A stretch of 64,000 nt of DNA from Chloroflexota bacterium (GCA_016234595.1 JACRBG010000001.1:74810-138809), one strand, 5' to 3'. Numbered from the stretch's first letter, positions 35,768-45,066 are shown. The notes: a model not told the origin generated them from the sequence alone. A program made the numbers and translations.

Positions 35768-36642
35768 AGGCTATTATGAAACAGGGAATTTCAGCGTTGA
35801 TGATGATTTTGGCAATGGTGGCAGGCGGTATCATTACCCGTCTCGCCATCCCGACCCATAACACCACTGATAATCAATCAACGCCTTACGCCAATGTTGA
35901 ACAGCAATCAGGGACAGCTACGCCTTCACCAACCGCGTCGGAAACCATTCCCCCCTACACACCACTGCCGTCCTTGACACCATCGCAAACCTTGAAGCCA
36001 CCGCCTACTTTTGAACCACCTACACTAACTCCTCAGCCATCACTGACACCAACGGTTACACTGACACCGACTATTCAACTAGACGTCTCGATTCCCGGCC
36101 TGAATGGGGCGGAAACTCCCACACCATCTACCACCCCCGGCTGTGTCCTGCGCGAAGACTGGACATTGACCTACGAGGTCAAACGGGATGATGCGCTGGC
36201 TCTGATTGCGGAAAAATATGGTACTTACGTAGATGAGTTGGTCAAAGCTAATTGCCTTAAAGACAAAAACTTGATTGTCATTGGTCAACGGTTGCGTGTG
36301 CCGGGGACTGCCCAACCCGTCGAGGCCTATGATTGCAAGGCATGGGAAGTCTTGACCCCTTTCAATGGTTCCGTAACAGTTCCGGGCGATGGCGCTATTA
36401 CATTCAATTGGCGCGGCCCCGATGCTCCTAAATATTTGATTCGCATCTATCGGCCCGATGGAACTGTTTTTGAACGATTGGTTGAATTACGCGAAAACGA
36501 ACAAATTCAGGCCAGCACAGATTTGCGACTGGGCGGAACCTACACATGGTATGTCTATCCGCTGGGCAATGACTTCTTGCAAATTCCCTGTCACGAAGGT
36601 GGCCCATGGCAATTCACCAAAGAAGCGGCGGCGGGGGCTTGA
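35761..36642 (+). CDS. Membrane-anchored LysM domain protein
   Basis: A 293-residue protein. One helix (residues about 9-28) anchors it. A Thr/Pro-rich linker (about 35-125) of the kind seen in Chloroflexota surface proteins follows. A LysM domain comes next (YEVKRDDALALIAEKYGTYV ... NLIVIGQRLRVPG). The last 90 residues look like a beta-sandwich (FNGSVTVPGDGAITFNWRG). LysM domains bind peptidoglycan or other GlcNAc polymers, so this member ties the ABC system to the cell wall. AGAGGA lies about 8 nt before the ATG; an ATG at 35776 is a possible alternative start. Confidence 0.8.
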   Translation: MLKAIMKQGISALMMILAMVAGGIITRLAIPTHNTTDNQSTPYANVEQQSGTATPSPTASETIPPYTPLPSLTPSQTLKPPPTFEPPTLTPQPSLTPTVTLTPTIQLDVSIPGLNGAETPTPSTTPGCVLREDWTLTYEVKRDDALALIAEKYGTYVDELVKANCLKDKNLIVIGQRLRVPGTAQPVEAYDCKAWEVLTPFNGSVTVPGDGAITFNWRGPDAPKYLIRIYRPDGTVFERLVELRENEQIQASTDLRLGGTYTWYVYPLGNDFLQIPCHEGGPWQFTKEAAAGA

Positions 36643-36666
36643 CACATTGTCAGCTTAGGATACGCT
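36639..36666 (+). promoter_or_regulatory. Possible internal promoter before the two-component genes
   Basis: A perfect -35 TTGACA (36639-36644), a 16-bp spacer and TACGCT (36661-36666), a poor -10. The palindrome TGACA-cat-TGTCA (36640-36652) overlaps the -35. It could give separate expression of the sensor and regulator genes. Confidence 0.35.
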
Positions 36667-36701
36667 GAAATAAGTGCGGAGTAGTGGAAAGAGAAATGGT
36701 T

Positions 36702-38351
36702 ATGTTGCAATCCATCCGGTGGCGATTACCGCTTAGCTATGCAGGCATCGCTTTGTTGGCAACCCTTGCATTGGGAACAGTCTTGTTGACGACCCTGCGG
36801 GGTTATTACACCCAACGTGAACGCGAATATCTGAATCGTAATGCTGAGGCGTTTTCTCGTAATATCGAACAATTTGCCGCCGATGGGGTTGCATTAAAAG
36901 ATATGCAATATGTCTTGGATAACCACAGCTTTATCGCTCGGTCACGGGTACGCCTCCTCGATAGCGATTCCAAAACCGTCTTAGACACCGGCACATTTAC
37001 AGGGGGTGATCTTATCACCATTCGTATGGAAAGCGTTCCCACCGATGCTGTATTTGGTAGTGCGGGTGGGAGCAATAGCAATGTGGTCATCAGCCAAGGG
37101 GCAACTGATGTTGGGCCAGTGCAAAACACCGAGCCCATTCAAGGTCCTATGCCTGCTCCGACCTACATCTCGTTTTTCAGTGCCAGCGGCATCCCTGCCG
37201 AAGCGAATCTGAGTTACTGGGATTCGATTTCTTCACGCCCTCCTGAAATTAGAGGACGCTCTCGCAGCTTTTCCCTGCCAGTGGGGGGCAGTCCGTTTGG
37301 GTATGACTCCGACAATCCTGATATATCAAAAAATGGGCAACACTCCAACGAAAAAATCATCAAAGCCCTCTATGATCAAGACGGCACACTGATCGGCTAC
37401 CTTGAGGTGTCAGAAGGGCCAGCTTTTGGGCGCGAAATCGTGGACAGTGTGGCGCAAGGTCTCATCAGTGCCGGTGCGGTTGCGATTATCCTTGCTGCTT
37501 TCGTAGGTTGGCTGATTAGTCGAAATATCAGTCAACCCCTTTTGATTCTGACCGAAGCCACTAGCCATATGGCTGATGGACGACTTTCGGCACGGGTGGA
37601 TCTGAAACGCAAAGACGAACTTGGCGTCCTAGCCCATTCATTTAACGAGATGGCCCATCGCGTTGAGAACACCGTCGTGACCCTGCGCCGTTTTGTAGCT
37701 GACGCCGCTCATGAACTACATACCCCCCTCACAGCTTTGCGCACTAATCTTGAACTGGCGGTGAGTGAAACCAACCCCCATGCCCGTGAAAACTTTATCC
37801 ACCGCGCCGAAGCCCAAGCCAATCGGCTTGAACACCTGACCAACAGTTTACTCGATTTGGCCCGCATTGAGTCTGGGTCTTATCAACATCAAGCTCAATC
37901 GGTTGACCTAACAGGCCTTATGAAACAAATCAATGAAGCTTATGCCTCACGTGCCGAACAAGCTGGCTTAACTCTTGCCATCGAAACCCCTAAACACGAC
38001 ATCATTATTGAAGCCAATGAGCCGCAAATTACACGAGTAATTGATAATCTACTGGACAACGCCCTGAAATTTACCCCCGAAGATGGGGCAATTACTTTAG
38101 GGCTAACCCCTCAAGAGCATGATGTGGAGCTTTGGGTCAAAGATACGGGTATCGGTATCCCACAAGAAGATTTGCCCAATTTGTTCAACCGTTTTTATCG
38201 GGGGCACAATGTCGCGGCCTATCCCGGTAACGGACTGGGGCTGGTGATTATCAAAGCGATTGTCGAAGAACATCGCGGCTCGGTCTCGGTTCAAAGTGAC
38301 CCATCTGGCACCTGTTTTTCGGTACGCCTGCCGAAGGGAGCAATATCATGA
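36702..38351 (+). CDS. Sensor histidine kinase with HAMP domain
   Basis: A 549-residue sensor. One helix near the N-terminus and one near residues 250-272 frame a 200-residue outer domain that I do not recognise. A HAMP domain follows (SRNISQPLLILTEATSHMADG), then HisKA with ADAAHELHTPLTAL (phospho-acceptor His337), an N-box (NLLDNALKFTPE), and G-boxes DTGIGIPQEDL and GNGLGLVI. ATG 36702 is preferred because GGAAAGAG lies 8 nt upstream; ATG 36696 and GTG 36684 in the same frame are possible. It overlaps the regulator gene by ATGA. Its place suggests that it senses the ligand or state of the ABC system. Confidence 0.92.
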   Translation: MLQSIRWRLPLSYAGIALLATLALGTVLLTTLRGYYTQREREYLNRNAEAFSRNIEQFAADGVALKDMQYVLDNHSFIARSRVRLLDSDSKTVLDTGTFTGGDLITIRMESVPTDAVFGSAGGSNSNVVISQGATDVGPVQNTEPIQGPMPAPTYISFFSASGIPAEANLSYWDSISSRPPEIRGRSRSFSLPVGGSPFGYDSDNPDISKNGQHSNEKIIKALYDQDGTLIGYLEVSEGPAFGREIVDSVAQGLISAGAVAIILAAFVGWLISRNISQPLLILTEATSHMADGRLSARVDLKRKDELGVLAHSFNEMAHRVENTVVTLRRFVADAAHELHTPLTALRTNLELAVSETNPHARENFIHRAEAQANRLEHLTNSLLDLARIESGSYQHQAQSVDLTGLMKQINEAYASRAEQAGLTLAIETPKHDIIIEANEPQITRVIDNLLDNALKFTPEDGAITLGLTPQEHDVELWVKDTGIGIPQEDLPNLFNRFYRGHNVAAYPGNGLGLVIIKAIVEEHRGSVSVQSDPSGTCFSVRLPKGAIS

Positions 38352-39046
38352 AACCCGCCAACCACATTTTGCTGATTGAAGATGACCCCGGCATCGCCTA
38401 TAGCCTGCAAGACGGCCTGAAGCGTGAAGGCTATACCGTGACATGGAAAGCAACCGGGCATGAGGGGATGGAATTTGCCCGCGACATTAAGCCGCATTTG
38501 ATGATTTTGGATGTACGTCTGCCCGATGGCTCTGGCTTCGATTTCTGCCGTCAGATGCGCTATATGGGTCTGCGCCAGCCGATTATCATGCTGACCGTCA
38601 ACCGTGAAGAAATGGATAAGGTCTTAGGGCTAGAAATGGGCGCGGATGATTATGTTACCAAGCCCTATAGCCTACGCGAATTGGCCTCACGGGTGCGGGC
38701 GCAGTTACGACGGGCCTATGGAGAACTTGCCAGCGCCGATAGCAATACCCTCTATGTAGGGGATTTATTGATTGATCGGGCACGTGGACAGGTTATGCGG
38801 GGTGAAGATGTCCTCAATTTGACCCCTACCGAGTTTCGCCTGTTGACGTTCATGGCCCAACACCCCAATCAAATCCTCAACCGCAATCAGATTTTGGATG
38901 CGGTGTGGGGGTATGAAAGCGACCCCGATAGCGAACAAATCGTGAAGGTCAATATTCGGCGTCTACGCGAAAAAATTGAAATTGACCCCAGCCGCCCGAC
39001 CTTGCTGCTGACCGTACCGGGGATTGGCTATCGGTTAGTGTGTTAG
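38348..39046 (+). CDS. OmpR/PhoB family response regulator
   Basis: A 232-residue regulator. The receiver domain (residues 6-118) has the acidic pair in LLIEDDPG, the phosphorylated Asp55 in LDVRLPDGSG, and Lys105 in VTKPYS. The C-terminal winged helix carries LNLTPTEFRLLTFMAQHP and VKVNIRRLREKIE. Regulators of this family bind 11-bp direct repeats; a set of three such repeats lies before the first gene of this block. It is translationally coupled to the sensor kinase. The next gene is convergent with 1 bp between stop codons. Confidence 0.94.
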   Translation: MKPANHILLIEDDPGIAYSLQDGLKREGYTVTWKATGHEGMEFARDIKPHLMILDVRLPDGSGFDFCRQMRYMGLRQPIIMLTVNREEMDKVLGLEMGADDYVTKPYSLRELASRVRAQLRRAYGELASADSNTLYVGDLLIDRARGQVMRGEDVLNLTPTEFRLLTFMAQHPNQILNRNQILDAVWGYESDPDSEQIVKVNIRRLREKIEIDPSRPTLLLTVPGIGYRLVC

Positions 39047-39047
39047 G

Positions 39048-40037
39048 TCAAGTGGTGAGGCCCATACGGACATAACCATAGCGACGATGAAAGCCCATCT
39101 TTTGGACAGCATCCATTACATTGGTCTGCCATGTCGGCACTTCGATTTCGATCTTGCGGCCCGGACTCACTGCATGAATCTCATGGATTAGACGTGTGAG
39201 CAGGGGTAAAGTCAGTTCGGGATGGGCCGGGTCAACTCTCACAAACAGATTATTAAAACCACTCTTTTTAGTCACAGCATCAATACGACCAATTGCCACA
39301 ATCTGTCCATCCGCCGCCAAGACTTTGTAGCGATGGGTGACAGTTTTGGTAAAACGACTTATCAATGGCATCAAAATCAGGGCGGCCTTGGGTGGGCGAA
39401 AAGCGGATTCGACGACGGGTTCATACTCTTGCACAAGTGGCGGGGCAGTACGGGCAGTCAGGTCAAAACGCGGCTTCCATTCCGAAGCACCGTACGGGCT
39501 AAGGGTATAGCCAGCAGGCCAAGCTGCTTCAGCAAGTGGGGCGGAGGATTCATAGTCAAAGGTCGTGCTGCCCGAATAGTTTACAAACCCTAATCTCGCA
39601 TATAACTGTTGAGCGGGTAAATTGCCATCAATCACATCTAAAACAATCTTTTTAGCACCACGCTCCTTGCCTAATTGAAGGCAAGCCTCGACTAATTTGC
39701 GGGCGATACCCTTGCGACGATGTTCTGGTAAAACCGCCACATTGGAAACGAGCCATGTATCACTGTTGCCACGCCGACTGATATTGGCTGTCCCGATCTT
39801 CTTGCCATTTTCATCCCAGATAAAACCACGCATCATATCTTTCATGGAAGGCGAGATCAACAGCAGGACTCGCATAATCGGCCATAATTTTTTGACCGTT
39901 TTTAGGGTGTCTAGTGCGGCTTCTTGTTCTTCATCCTGCATATCCCATTCAGGGTGGTCGGGGTAGCGGGCAGCAGATTTCCAGACTTCGAGCATTGAAT
40001 CAATATCTTTTGGCATAGTAAAAGGGCGGAGAGACAT
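39048..40037 (-). CDS. GNAT family N-acetyltransferase
   Basis: A 329-residue protein. Residues about 60-155 form a GNAT fold with VSNVAVLPEHRRKGIARKL, where HRRKGIA is the acetyl-CoA pyrophosphate loop, and AQQLYARLGFVNY. The second half (about 190-325) is weaker but may be a second, degenerate GNAT domain, as it ends VMDAVQKMGFHRRYGYVRMG. The substrate is unknown. ATG 40037 has GAGAGGAG about 7 nt upstream; an upstream start at 40055 would overlap that site. Confidence 0.82.
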   Translation of the reverse strand: MSLRPFTMPKDIDSMLEVWKSAARYPDHPEWDMQDEEQEAALDTLKTVKKLWPIMRVLLLISPSMKDMMRGFIWDENGKKIGTANISRRGNSDTWLVSNVAVLPEHRRKGIARKLVEACLQLGKERGAKKIVLDVIDGNLPAQQLYARLGFVNYSGSTTFDYESSAPLAEAAWPAGYTLSPYGASEWKPRFDLTARTAPPLVQEYEPVVESAFRPPKAALILMPLISRFTKTVTHRYKVLAADGQIVAIGRIDAVTKKSGFNNLFVRVDPAHPELTLPLLTRLIHEIHAVSPGRKIEIEVPTWQTNVMDAVQKMGFHRRYGYVRMGLTT

Positions 40038-40151
40038 TCGGTAATCTCCTCTCAAGAGCGCTATATTATGCTAGCCTTATACGTCTAATGACCGAGCTGG
40101 GTTTCGAGTTTAGTTTTCTACCGAGGCCGCTGTACTTACTTGTCGCATAAA

Positions 40152-40709
40152 TTAAGGGGCTTCAGTCTGGCACACAGGCGACTCCGGAAAACGAGCTTTG
40201 GTCAGGCCATCTAGCCAAATCCCATCTTGGCGGCGATAAACCGCCAATACCTCATTAAACCCTGTCTCTTCATCAGGCCATCCCCAATACCGCCCATAAT
40301 AGGGTACGTCGTTAAAAATAATATAGAACTCAGCAACAATATGGTCATTTACCACACATCGCTCGACCTGCTCCCACTCGGAGTAATTGGAGAGCATAAT
40401 CGCCAACCATTCATCATCAATAAATTCAAGCATCCGATCTATATCATAAGACCGATTATCAACCCACTTCTCATAACTCACTACTGCAGAAATATTGTCA
40501 TTGAACCAAGTCCCAAAGGCTCGGTTAGGCTGTTCTTCCAAAGTAAAACGCCATTCTGGAAAAGGAAACTCTGATTCGCCCCACAATAATATCTTCAGAC
40601 CGGGGCGCTGTTGCCCGTCGTCTTGTGCCCTTCCAGTCGCTCCTTGTGGGATTAACATTACTATAAGTAGGGCGATGATCATGGGTAACGTCAATTTACG
40701 GAGTTGCAT
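40152..40709 (-). CDS. Exported hypothetical protein
   Basis: A 185-residue protein with a clear signal peptide (LTLPMIIALLIVMLIPQG, cleavage near GRA-QDD). The mature 155 residues are rich in Trp, Tyr and acidic residues (WGESEFPFPEW, YYGRYWGWPDEETG) and have three cysteines. I do not recognise a family. GAGG lies about 8 nt before the ATG. The gene stands alone on the minus strand between the acetyltransferase and the dehydrogenase operon. The fold may be NTF2-like, but this is only a guess. Confidence 0.6.
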   Translation of the reverse strand: MQLRKLTLPMIIALLIVMLIPQGATGRAQDDGQQRPGLKILLWGESEFPFPEWRFTLEEQPNRAFGTWFNDNISAVVSYEKWVDNRSYDIDRMLEFIDDEWLAIMLSNYSEWEQVERCVVNDHIVAEFYIIFNDVPYYGRYWGWPDEETGFNEVLAVYRRQDGIWLDGLTKARFPESPVCQTEAP

Positions 40710-40803
40710 TCCTACATCCTCCCCATATAGTCAATAATATATTTACTATTGTATAACCGAACCATTCGTTTAAAGAATTTAACGGGGGATTTGGAATGGT
40801 AAT

Positions 40804-40832
40804 AAAAAAGGGCATTCTATCTGCCCCTTTTT
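40804..40832 (-). terminator. Intrinsic terminator of the 2-oxoacid dehydrogenase operon
   Basis: GGGCA (40810-40814) pairs with TGCCC (40822-40826) around a 7-nt loop. Read on the minus strand it is followed by six T residues. It lies just past the stop codon of the E2 gene. A/T runs on both sides may let it act in both directions. Confidence 0.75.
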
Positions 40833-40836
40833 AGCT

Positions 40837-42183
40837 TTACGACCAGTTTTCGAGGCGTTGTTTGAGGGCCATCATCCAACCATCACCCGTAGCGCCATCG
40901 GCAATGCGATGATCGAAGGTGAGGCTGGCATAACAGCAAGGCCGGATGGCAATGGCATCGTTGATAACCTTGACCCGTTTTTCGATAATGCCGACACCAA
41001 AAATCGCGGCTTGGGGCTGATTGATAATGGGTGTGGCGAAGAGGCTACCACTGACACCATGATTGGTGATGGTAATTGTGCCACCCTGAATATCATCGGG
41101 TTTCAGTTGTTTGTTACGGGCGCGGTTGGCTAAATCATTGGCCTGACGCGCTAGGCCCATCAGATTATATTCACCCGCGTTTTTGATGACGGGCACAATC
41201 AGGCCGTCATCAATCGCCACTGCCATACCGATGTTGACGATGTGGTGAAGATAAATGCCCTTGTCCGTCCATTGGCTGTTGATAATAGGCATGGCGCGGC
41301 AGGCATCCACCATTGCAGCAAGGAAATAAGCGGTCACGGTCAAATTTACCCCATTCTTGGCAAATTCCGCTTTGTGGCTCTCACGGTGGGCCATTACCTG
41401 ACTCATGTCAATTTCAAAAACGGTGGTGACATGCGGGCTGGTGTGTAATTTGGAGCGCACCATATGGTCGGCAATGGCACGACGCATGTTGCTAAGGGTG
41501 ACTAATTCACCGAGGACACCTTGTGGAATCGGTTCGGCAGGGATGGCACGTGGCGGCGCAGATGGCATTGAGGGAATGGCTGGCGGTGGTGCGGTCGGGG
41601 CGGGCTTGGCCTGCGGTTTAAATTCACCCGTTGGCTTGAACAAATCGCCAGAGCCGGGTTGTTCCCATGGGGGTAGCGTGGTGGCTGGGGCAGATGTTTG
41701 ACCTTGCAGATAGCTCTCCACATCCTTTTTAGTGACACGCCCACCCGTGCCCGTGCCTTTAATCTGGGTCAAATCCAAATTGTGTTCAGCGGCCATCCGT
41801 GCAACGACGGGGCTAATCCGCATACTGGCCTGTGATTCGGCTTTATTGTTGCCATTGGCATGAACAGCCGCCGTGGTTTCTATTACAGGTTGATGGGTCG
41901 TATGGGAAGCACCACCGTCTGAATCGCCATTTGGCACGACCTCACCCGGTTTGCCAATGACGGCTAATAAAACCCCAGCCTTGACGGTCTGGCCTTCTTG
42001 AACATAAACCTGAAGCAGTGTACCTTCGGCAGGGGCTGGCACCTCAGTGTCCACTTTATCTGTACTGACTTCAAGCAATGGTTCATATTCACGTACTGTA
42101 TCGCCTACTTGATGCAACCAGCGGTTGACCGTCCCTTCGACCACCGACTCGCCAAGCTGGGGCATAATGACATTGGTTGGCAT
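40837..42183 (-). CDS. 2-oxoacid dehydrogenase E2 component (dihydrolipoamide acyltransferase)
   Basis: A 448-residue E2. The N-terminal lipoyl domain has the lipoylated lysine in EVSTDKVDTEVPAP. An E3/E1-binding domain follows (RISPVVARMAAEHNLDL ... GTGTGGRVTKKDVE), then a Pro/Ala-rich linker, then the acyltransferase core with the active site LTFDHRIADGATG. It carries the acyl group from E1 to CoA. The lipoyl and core sequences fit the branched-chain or broad-range class. GGGAGAG precedes the ATG. No E3 gene is nearby. It is the last gene of the operon. Confidence 0.92.
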   Translation of the reverse strand: MPTNVIMPQLGESVVEGTVNRWLHQVGDTVREYEPLLEVSTDKVDTEVPAPAEGTLLQVYVQEGQTVKAGVLLAVIGKPGEVVPNGDSDGGASHTTHQPVIETTAAVHANGNNKAESQASMRISPVVARMAAEHNLDLTQIKGTGTGGRVTKKDVESYLQGQTSAPATTLPPWEQPGSGDLFKPTGEFKPQAKPAPTAPPPAIPSMPSAPPRAIPAEPIPQGVLGELVTLSNMRRAIADHMVRSKLHTSPHVTTVFEIDMSQVMAHRESHKAEFAKNGVNLTVTAYFLAAMVDACRAMPIINSQWTDKGIYLHHIVNIGMAVAIDDGLIVPVIKNAGEYNLMGLARQANDLANRARNKQLKPDDIQGGTITITNHGVSGSLFATPIINQPQAAIFGVGIIEKRVKVINDAIAIRPCCYASLTFDHRIADGATGDGWMMALKQRLENWS

Positions 42184-42198
42184 CGCCTAAATCTCTCC

Positions 42199-43185
42199 CT
42201 AATAAGCGGCTAAATCACGAATAGCGTCGGCAATTTTTTGTGGCGACGGCATAAATTCTTCTTGGACAGGATGGCTAAAAGGCACCCCCGGAACATCTGG
42301 CCCAGCTAGGCGACGAATCGGCCCATCCATATATTCAAATCCCTCATCGGCCAAAACTGCGGCAATTTCAGCCCCATAACCCATCGTGAAATTGTCTTCG
42401 TACACAATGAGGGCTTTGCCTGTTTTCTTAAATGAATTCAAGATGCCTGCGCGGTCTACTGGCAAGAGGGTGCGGACATCAACAACCTCAGTGCTGATTC
42501 CATCTTCTTGCTTGACGGTCTCGGCAGCTTGTAAACAATAATGGGCCATCATGCCATAGGCGTAAACTGTGACATCACTACCCGTATGGGTGACATTGAC
42601 CGGGCCAATTTCGACAGTATATTCATCATCTGGCACATCACCTTTAATCGCCCGGTAGCCCTTCTTTGGTTCAAAATATAACACGGGATTAGGGTCACGC
42701 ACGGCACTTTTAAGCAAACCTTTAGCATCATGAGGCGTGCTGGGAATGACGACTTTTAGACCGGGGCAATGTGTAAAATAGGCCTCAAGGCTCTGGCTGT
42801 GATAGAGTGCCCCGCCAATGCCCCCACCATAAGGGGCACGGATGGTCATGGGCACATTCCATGTTCCATTGCTGCGATAATACATCTTGGCGGCTTCGTT
42901 CATAATTTGGTTCATAGCAGGATGGATGAAGTCGGCAAATTGAATTTCGCAGATGGGCCGTAAATCTGCCATCGCTGCCCCAATGCCAATAGCCACAATG
43001 CTCAGTTCCGCCAGTGGGCTATCAATAATGCGAGTTGGGCCATATTTATCAAACAAGCCCATCGTGGCTCGGAACACACCCCCACGTTGGCCCACATCTT
43101 CGCCTGTAATAAAGACCCGTTCATCCCGGGCCAATTCTTCATCCATCGCTTCGCGGATGGCATCAATCAAAGTCATGTTACGCAT
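42199..43185 (-). CDS. 2-oxoacid dehydrogenase E1 component, beta subunit
   Basis: A 328-residue E1-beta. It has the thiamine-binding FITGEDVGQRGGVFRAT, and later APYGGGIGGALYHSQSLEAY, GLKVVIPSTPHDAKGLLKSA and a transketolase C-terminal domain (GYGAEIAAVLADEGFEY). PSTPHDAKGLL and FEPKKGYR favour the branched-chain 2-oxoacid type. ATG 43185 is chosen because GGATGGGAG lies upstream of it. A TTG at 43212 overlapping the E1-alpha stop is possible. With E1-alpha it decarboxylates the 2-oxoacid. Confidence 0.92.
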   Translation of the reverse strand: MRNMTLIDAIREAMDEELARDERVFITGEDVGQRGGVFRATMGLFDKYGPTRIIDSPLAELSIVAIGIGAAMADLRPICEIQFADFIHPAMNQIMNEAAKMYYRSNGTWNVPMTIRAPYGGGIGGALYHSQSLEAYFTHCPGLKVVIPSTPHDAKGLLKSAVRDPNPVLYFEPKKGYRAIKGDVPDDEYTVEIGPVNVTHTGSDVTVYAYGMMAHYCLQAAETVKQEDGISTEVVDVRTLLPVDRAGILNSFKKTGKALIVYEDNFTMGYGAEIAAVLADEGFEYMDGPIRRLAGPDVPGVPFSHPVQEEFMPSPQKIADAIRDLAAY

Positions 43186-43208
43186 CAAAAAAAGTTTCTC
43201 CCATCCGT

Positions 43209-44282
43209 TCAATTCGGTGCATAGACACTGCGCGGGTCAAGATTGGGGGCCACTTCAGGATAGGGGGCATCATCGGCGGCACGTTGGGCGGCATCAATCA
43301 TCGCCTTGGCTTTGGTTTCAAGGTCGTTAATGGCGTTCTGATCTAGTACGCCGCGTTCGAGCAGCACCTTTTGGAAACGCGAGATGGGGTCTTTCTTTTT
43401 CCACTGCTCCACTTCGTCACGGGTGCGATAGCTACGGTCATCATCGTCAGAAGAGTGCGGCACAGGGCGATAGGTTTTGGCTTCAATCAGAGTGGGGCCG
43501 TCCCCCGCATAGGCTTTGTCGCGGGCATAGGACATGACATCATAACAGGCCAAAATATCATTGCCATCTACCACTAAACCTTCCACGCCATAAGCGGCTG
43601 CACGATCCGCCACGTCATTGACGGCCATCTGACGTTCCATGGGGACAGAAATGGCATAGATATTGTTTTGCACAAGGCAGATAAATGGCAGTTTGTGGAC
43701 ACCCGCCCAATTCATGCCTTCATGCCATTCACCCTGACTGGTTGAGCCTTCACCGAGGCAGGTCATGGCAAGACGGGGCTTGGTGTCGTCATGGGGATCT
43801 TGCAAGCCATGCGCGATTTTATATTGAATAGCAAAGGCTAATCCAGCCGCTTGGGGCACTTGAGTGGCTACAGGGGATGAATGCGAAAGGATATTGAGCC
43901 ACTTGGCGCTAAAGTGACTAGGCATTTGCCGTCCACCTGAGCTCGGCTCCCCAGCTTTACCCAATAAACTGAGCATAAAGCCTTCGGGGGTAACTCCAAT
44001 GGTCAGCACCAGCGCAAGGTCGCGGTAGTAGGGATGCACATAATCAATCCCCCGATTGATCGCAAATCCGGCCCCCACTTGGCAGGCTTCATGGCCCATG
44101 CCAGAAATGTGAAAGGCGATGCGACCTTGACGGTGCAAGATCCAAGCCCGTTCGTCCAAGCGACGACTGAGTAGCATCATCCAATACATATCGCGCAGGG
44201 TGTCGGCGGAGAGGGAATCGGAGGGGCGTGTACCACTGGCAGTCACAAAAGCAGTAATTTCTGCCGGGGCATGATTGGTCAT
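43209..44282 (-). CDS. 2-oxoacid dehydrogenase E1 component, alpha subunit
   Basis: A 357-residue E1-alpha. Key parts are ISGMGHEACQVGAG and YYRDLALVLTIG near the N-terminus, the thiamine diphosphate motif CLGEGSTSQGEWHEGMNWA with VQNN at its end, and the phosphorylation-loop region TYRPVPHSSDDDDRSYR. The last resembles branched-chain E1-alpha (R..HS.SDD...YR). TTAGGAGAG lies just before the ATG. It is the first gene of the E1-alpha, E1-beta, E2 operon, with a good promoter about 110 bp upstream. Confidence 0.92.
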   Translation of the reverse strand: MTNHAPAEITAFVTASGTRPSDSLSADTLRDMYWMMLLSRRLDERAWILHRQGRIAFHISGMGHEACQVGAGFAINRGIDYVHPYYRDLALVLTIGVTPEGFMLSLLGKAGEPSSGGRQMPSHFSAKWLNILSHSSPVATQVPQAAGLAFAIQYKIAHGLQDPHDDTKPRLAMTCLGEGSTSQGEWHEGMNWAGVHKLPFICLVQNNIYAISVPMERQMAVNDVADRAAAYGVEGLVVDGNDILACYDVMSYARDKAYAGDGPTLIEAKTYRPVPHSSDDDDRSYRTRDEVEQWKKKDPISRFQKVLLERGVLDQNAINDLETKAKAMIDAAQRAADDAPYPEVAPNLDPRSVYAPN

Positions 44283-44394
44283 TCAAGCTCTCCTAAAAAC
44301 TATCACAGCGGGTCAGCATAATCTACCCGCTTCTAATGGATACGGTTGCCAAGATTGTGAAATTTTTATTTTTAAAGGCGATTGCAATAGAACC

Positions 44395-44422
44395 ATTATA
44401 GCAATTATTCCAAATCCGACAA
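44395..44422 (-). promoter_or_regulatory. Probable promoter of the 2-oxoacid dehydrogenase operon
   Basis: On the minus strand TTGTCG (44417-44422), a 16-bp spacer and a perfect TATAAT (44395-44400). The leader to the E1-alpha start would be about 105 nt. An inverted repeat TTTTCCC/GGGAAAA (44443-44449 and 44477-44483) lies upstream and could be an operator. Confidence 0.6.
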
Positions 44423-44492
44423 TTCACGAAATTCTTTAATATTTTTCCCTGTTTAGCGAAAGAAAAGAAATAATATGGGAAAATTTCCTTGT

Positions 44493-44521
44493 TTGCCACG
44501 CCAATGGATGGGGATTATAGT
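44493..44521 (+). promoter_or_regulatory. Probable promoter of the small membrane protein gene
   Basis: TTGCCA (44493-44498), exactly 17 bp, then TATAGT (44516-44521). It lies about 40 bp before the ATG at 44560 and is divergent from the dehydrogenase operon promoter. Confidence 0.6.
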
Positions 44522-44559
44522 GTAATATATTTAGCTATTGGTGTGATCAAAGGAGCAAA

Positions 44560-45066
44560 ATGATGCAAGAACCGAATTTGTTACAATCACGGTGGATTTC
44601 GCTATTTGTGTGGCTGGCAGTATTGGCGGCCCTTGTTTATTCTTCCCGCTTTGCTGTAGAGCAAACTATCACAGCCGATCTTGGAACAAGTCTACGCAGT
44701 GTTTATAGCGATGCAAACGGAGACCTAGAGACTTCGACCTTTTTCCGCTTAGGCGTCGGAATTTTTCTTATTAGTCAGCTACTGAGCGCATGGCTGAAAT
44801 TTGCCTTTATGACCGACGAATTTTTCGCTGCGTTAGTTCTGACACGGGACGGGGATAAGTATTTTGCCTTGTTTGCAGCGTTTGTTGGCTTCAGTACGAC
44901 CGACGAAACAGACGAGGGTGAATCTAGTGACGAAGATATGACTGGAAATATCAATACAGCATCGTCAAACATCACACGAGTATTACGTCCCATAGCTGTG
45001 ATGTGGGCTGTTTTATTGGTCTATCCCATTCTACTCGAAATCGTGATCAAGGTTTTTGACTCTTAA
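44560..45066 (+). CDS. Hypothetical membrane protein
   Basis: A 168-residue protein with about three hydrophobic segments: residues about 13-30 (LFVWLAVLAALVYSS), about 65-85 (VGIFLISQLLSAWLKFAF) and about 145-165 (VMWAVLLVYPILLEIVI). A very acidic stretch (DETDEGESSDEDM, about residue 117-129) lies between the last two. No family is recognised. The AGGAG ribosome-binding site is 4 nt before this ATG and 7 nt before a second ATG at 44563, which may be the true start. A bidirectional terminator follows the gene. Confidence 0.65.
   Translation: MMQEPNLLQSRWISLFVWLAVLAALVYSSRFAVEQTITADLGTSLRSVYSDANGDLETSTFFRLGVGIFLISQLLSAWLKFAFMTDEFFAALVLTRDGDKYFALFAAFVGFSTTDETDEGESSDEDMTGNINTASSNITRVLRPIAVMWAVLLVYPILLEIVIKVFDS

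Noticed and set aside
44443-44483. Inverted repeat TTTTCCC/GGGAAAA in the divergent region considered as a strong operator
   Set aside because: The arms are short, A/T-rich and 27 bp apart, which is easy to get by chance; kept only as a note on the promoter.
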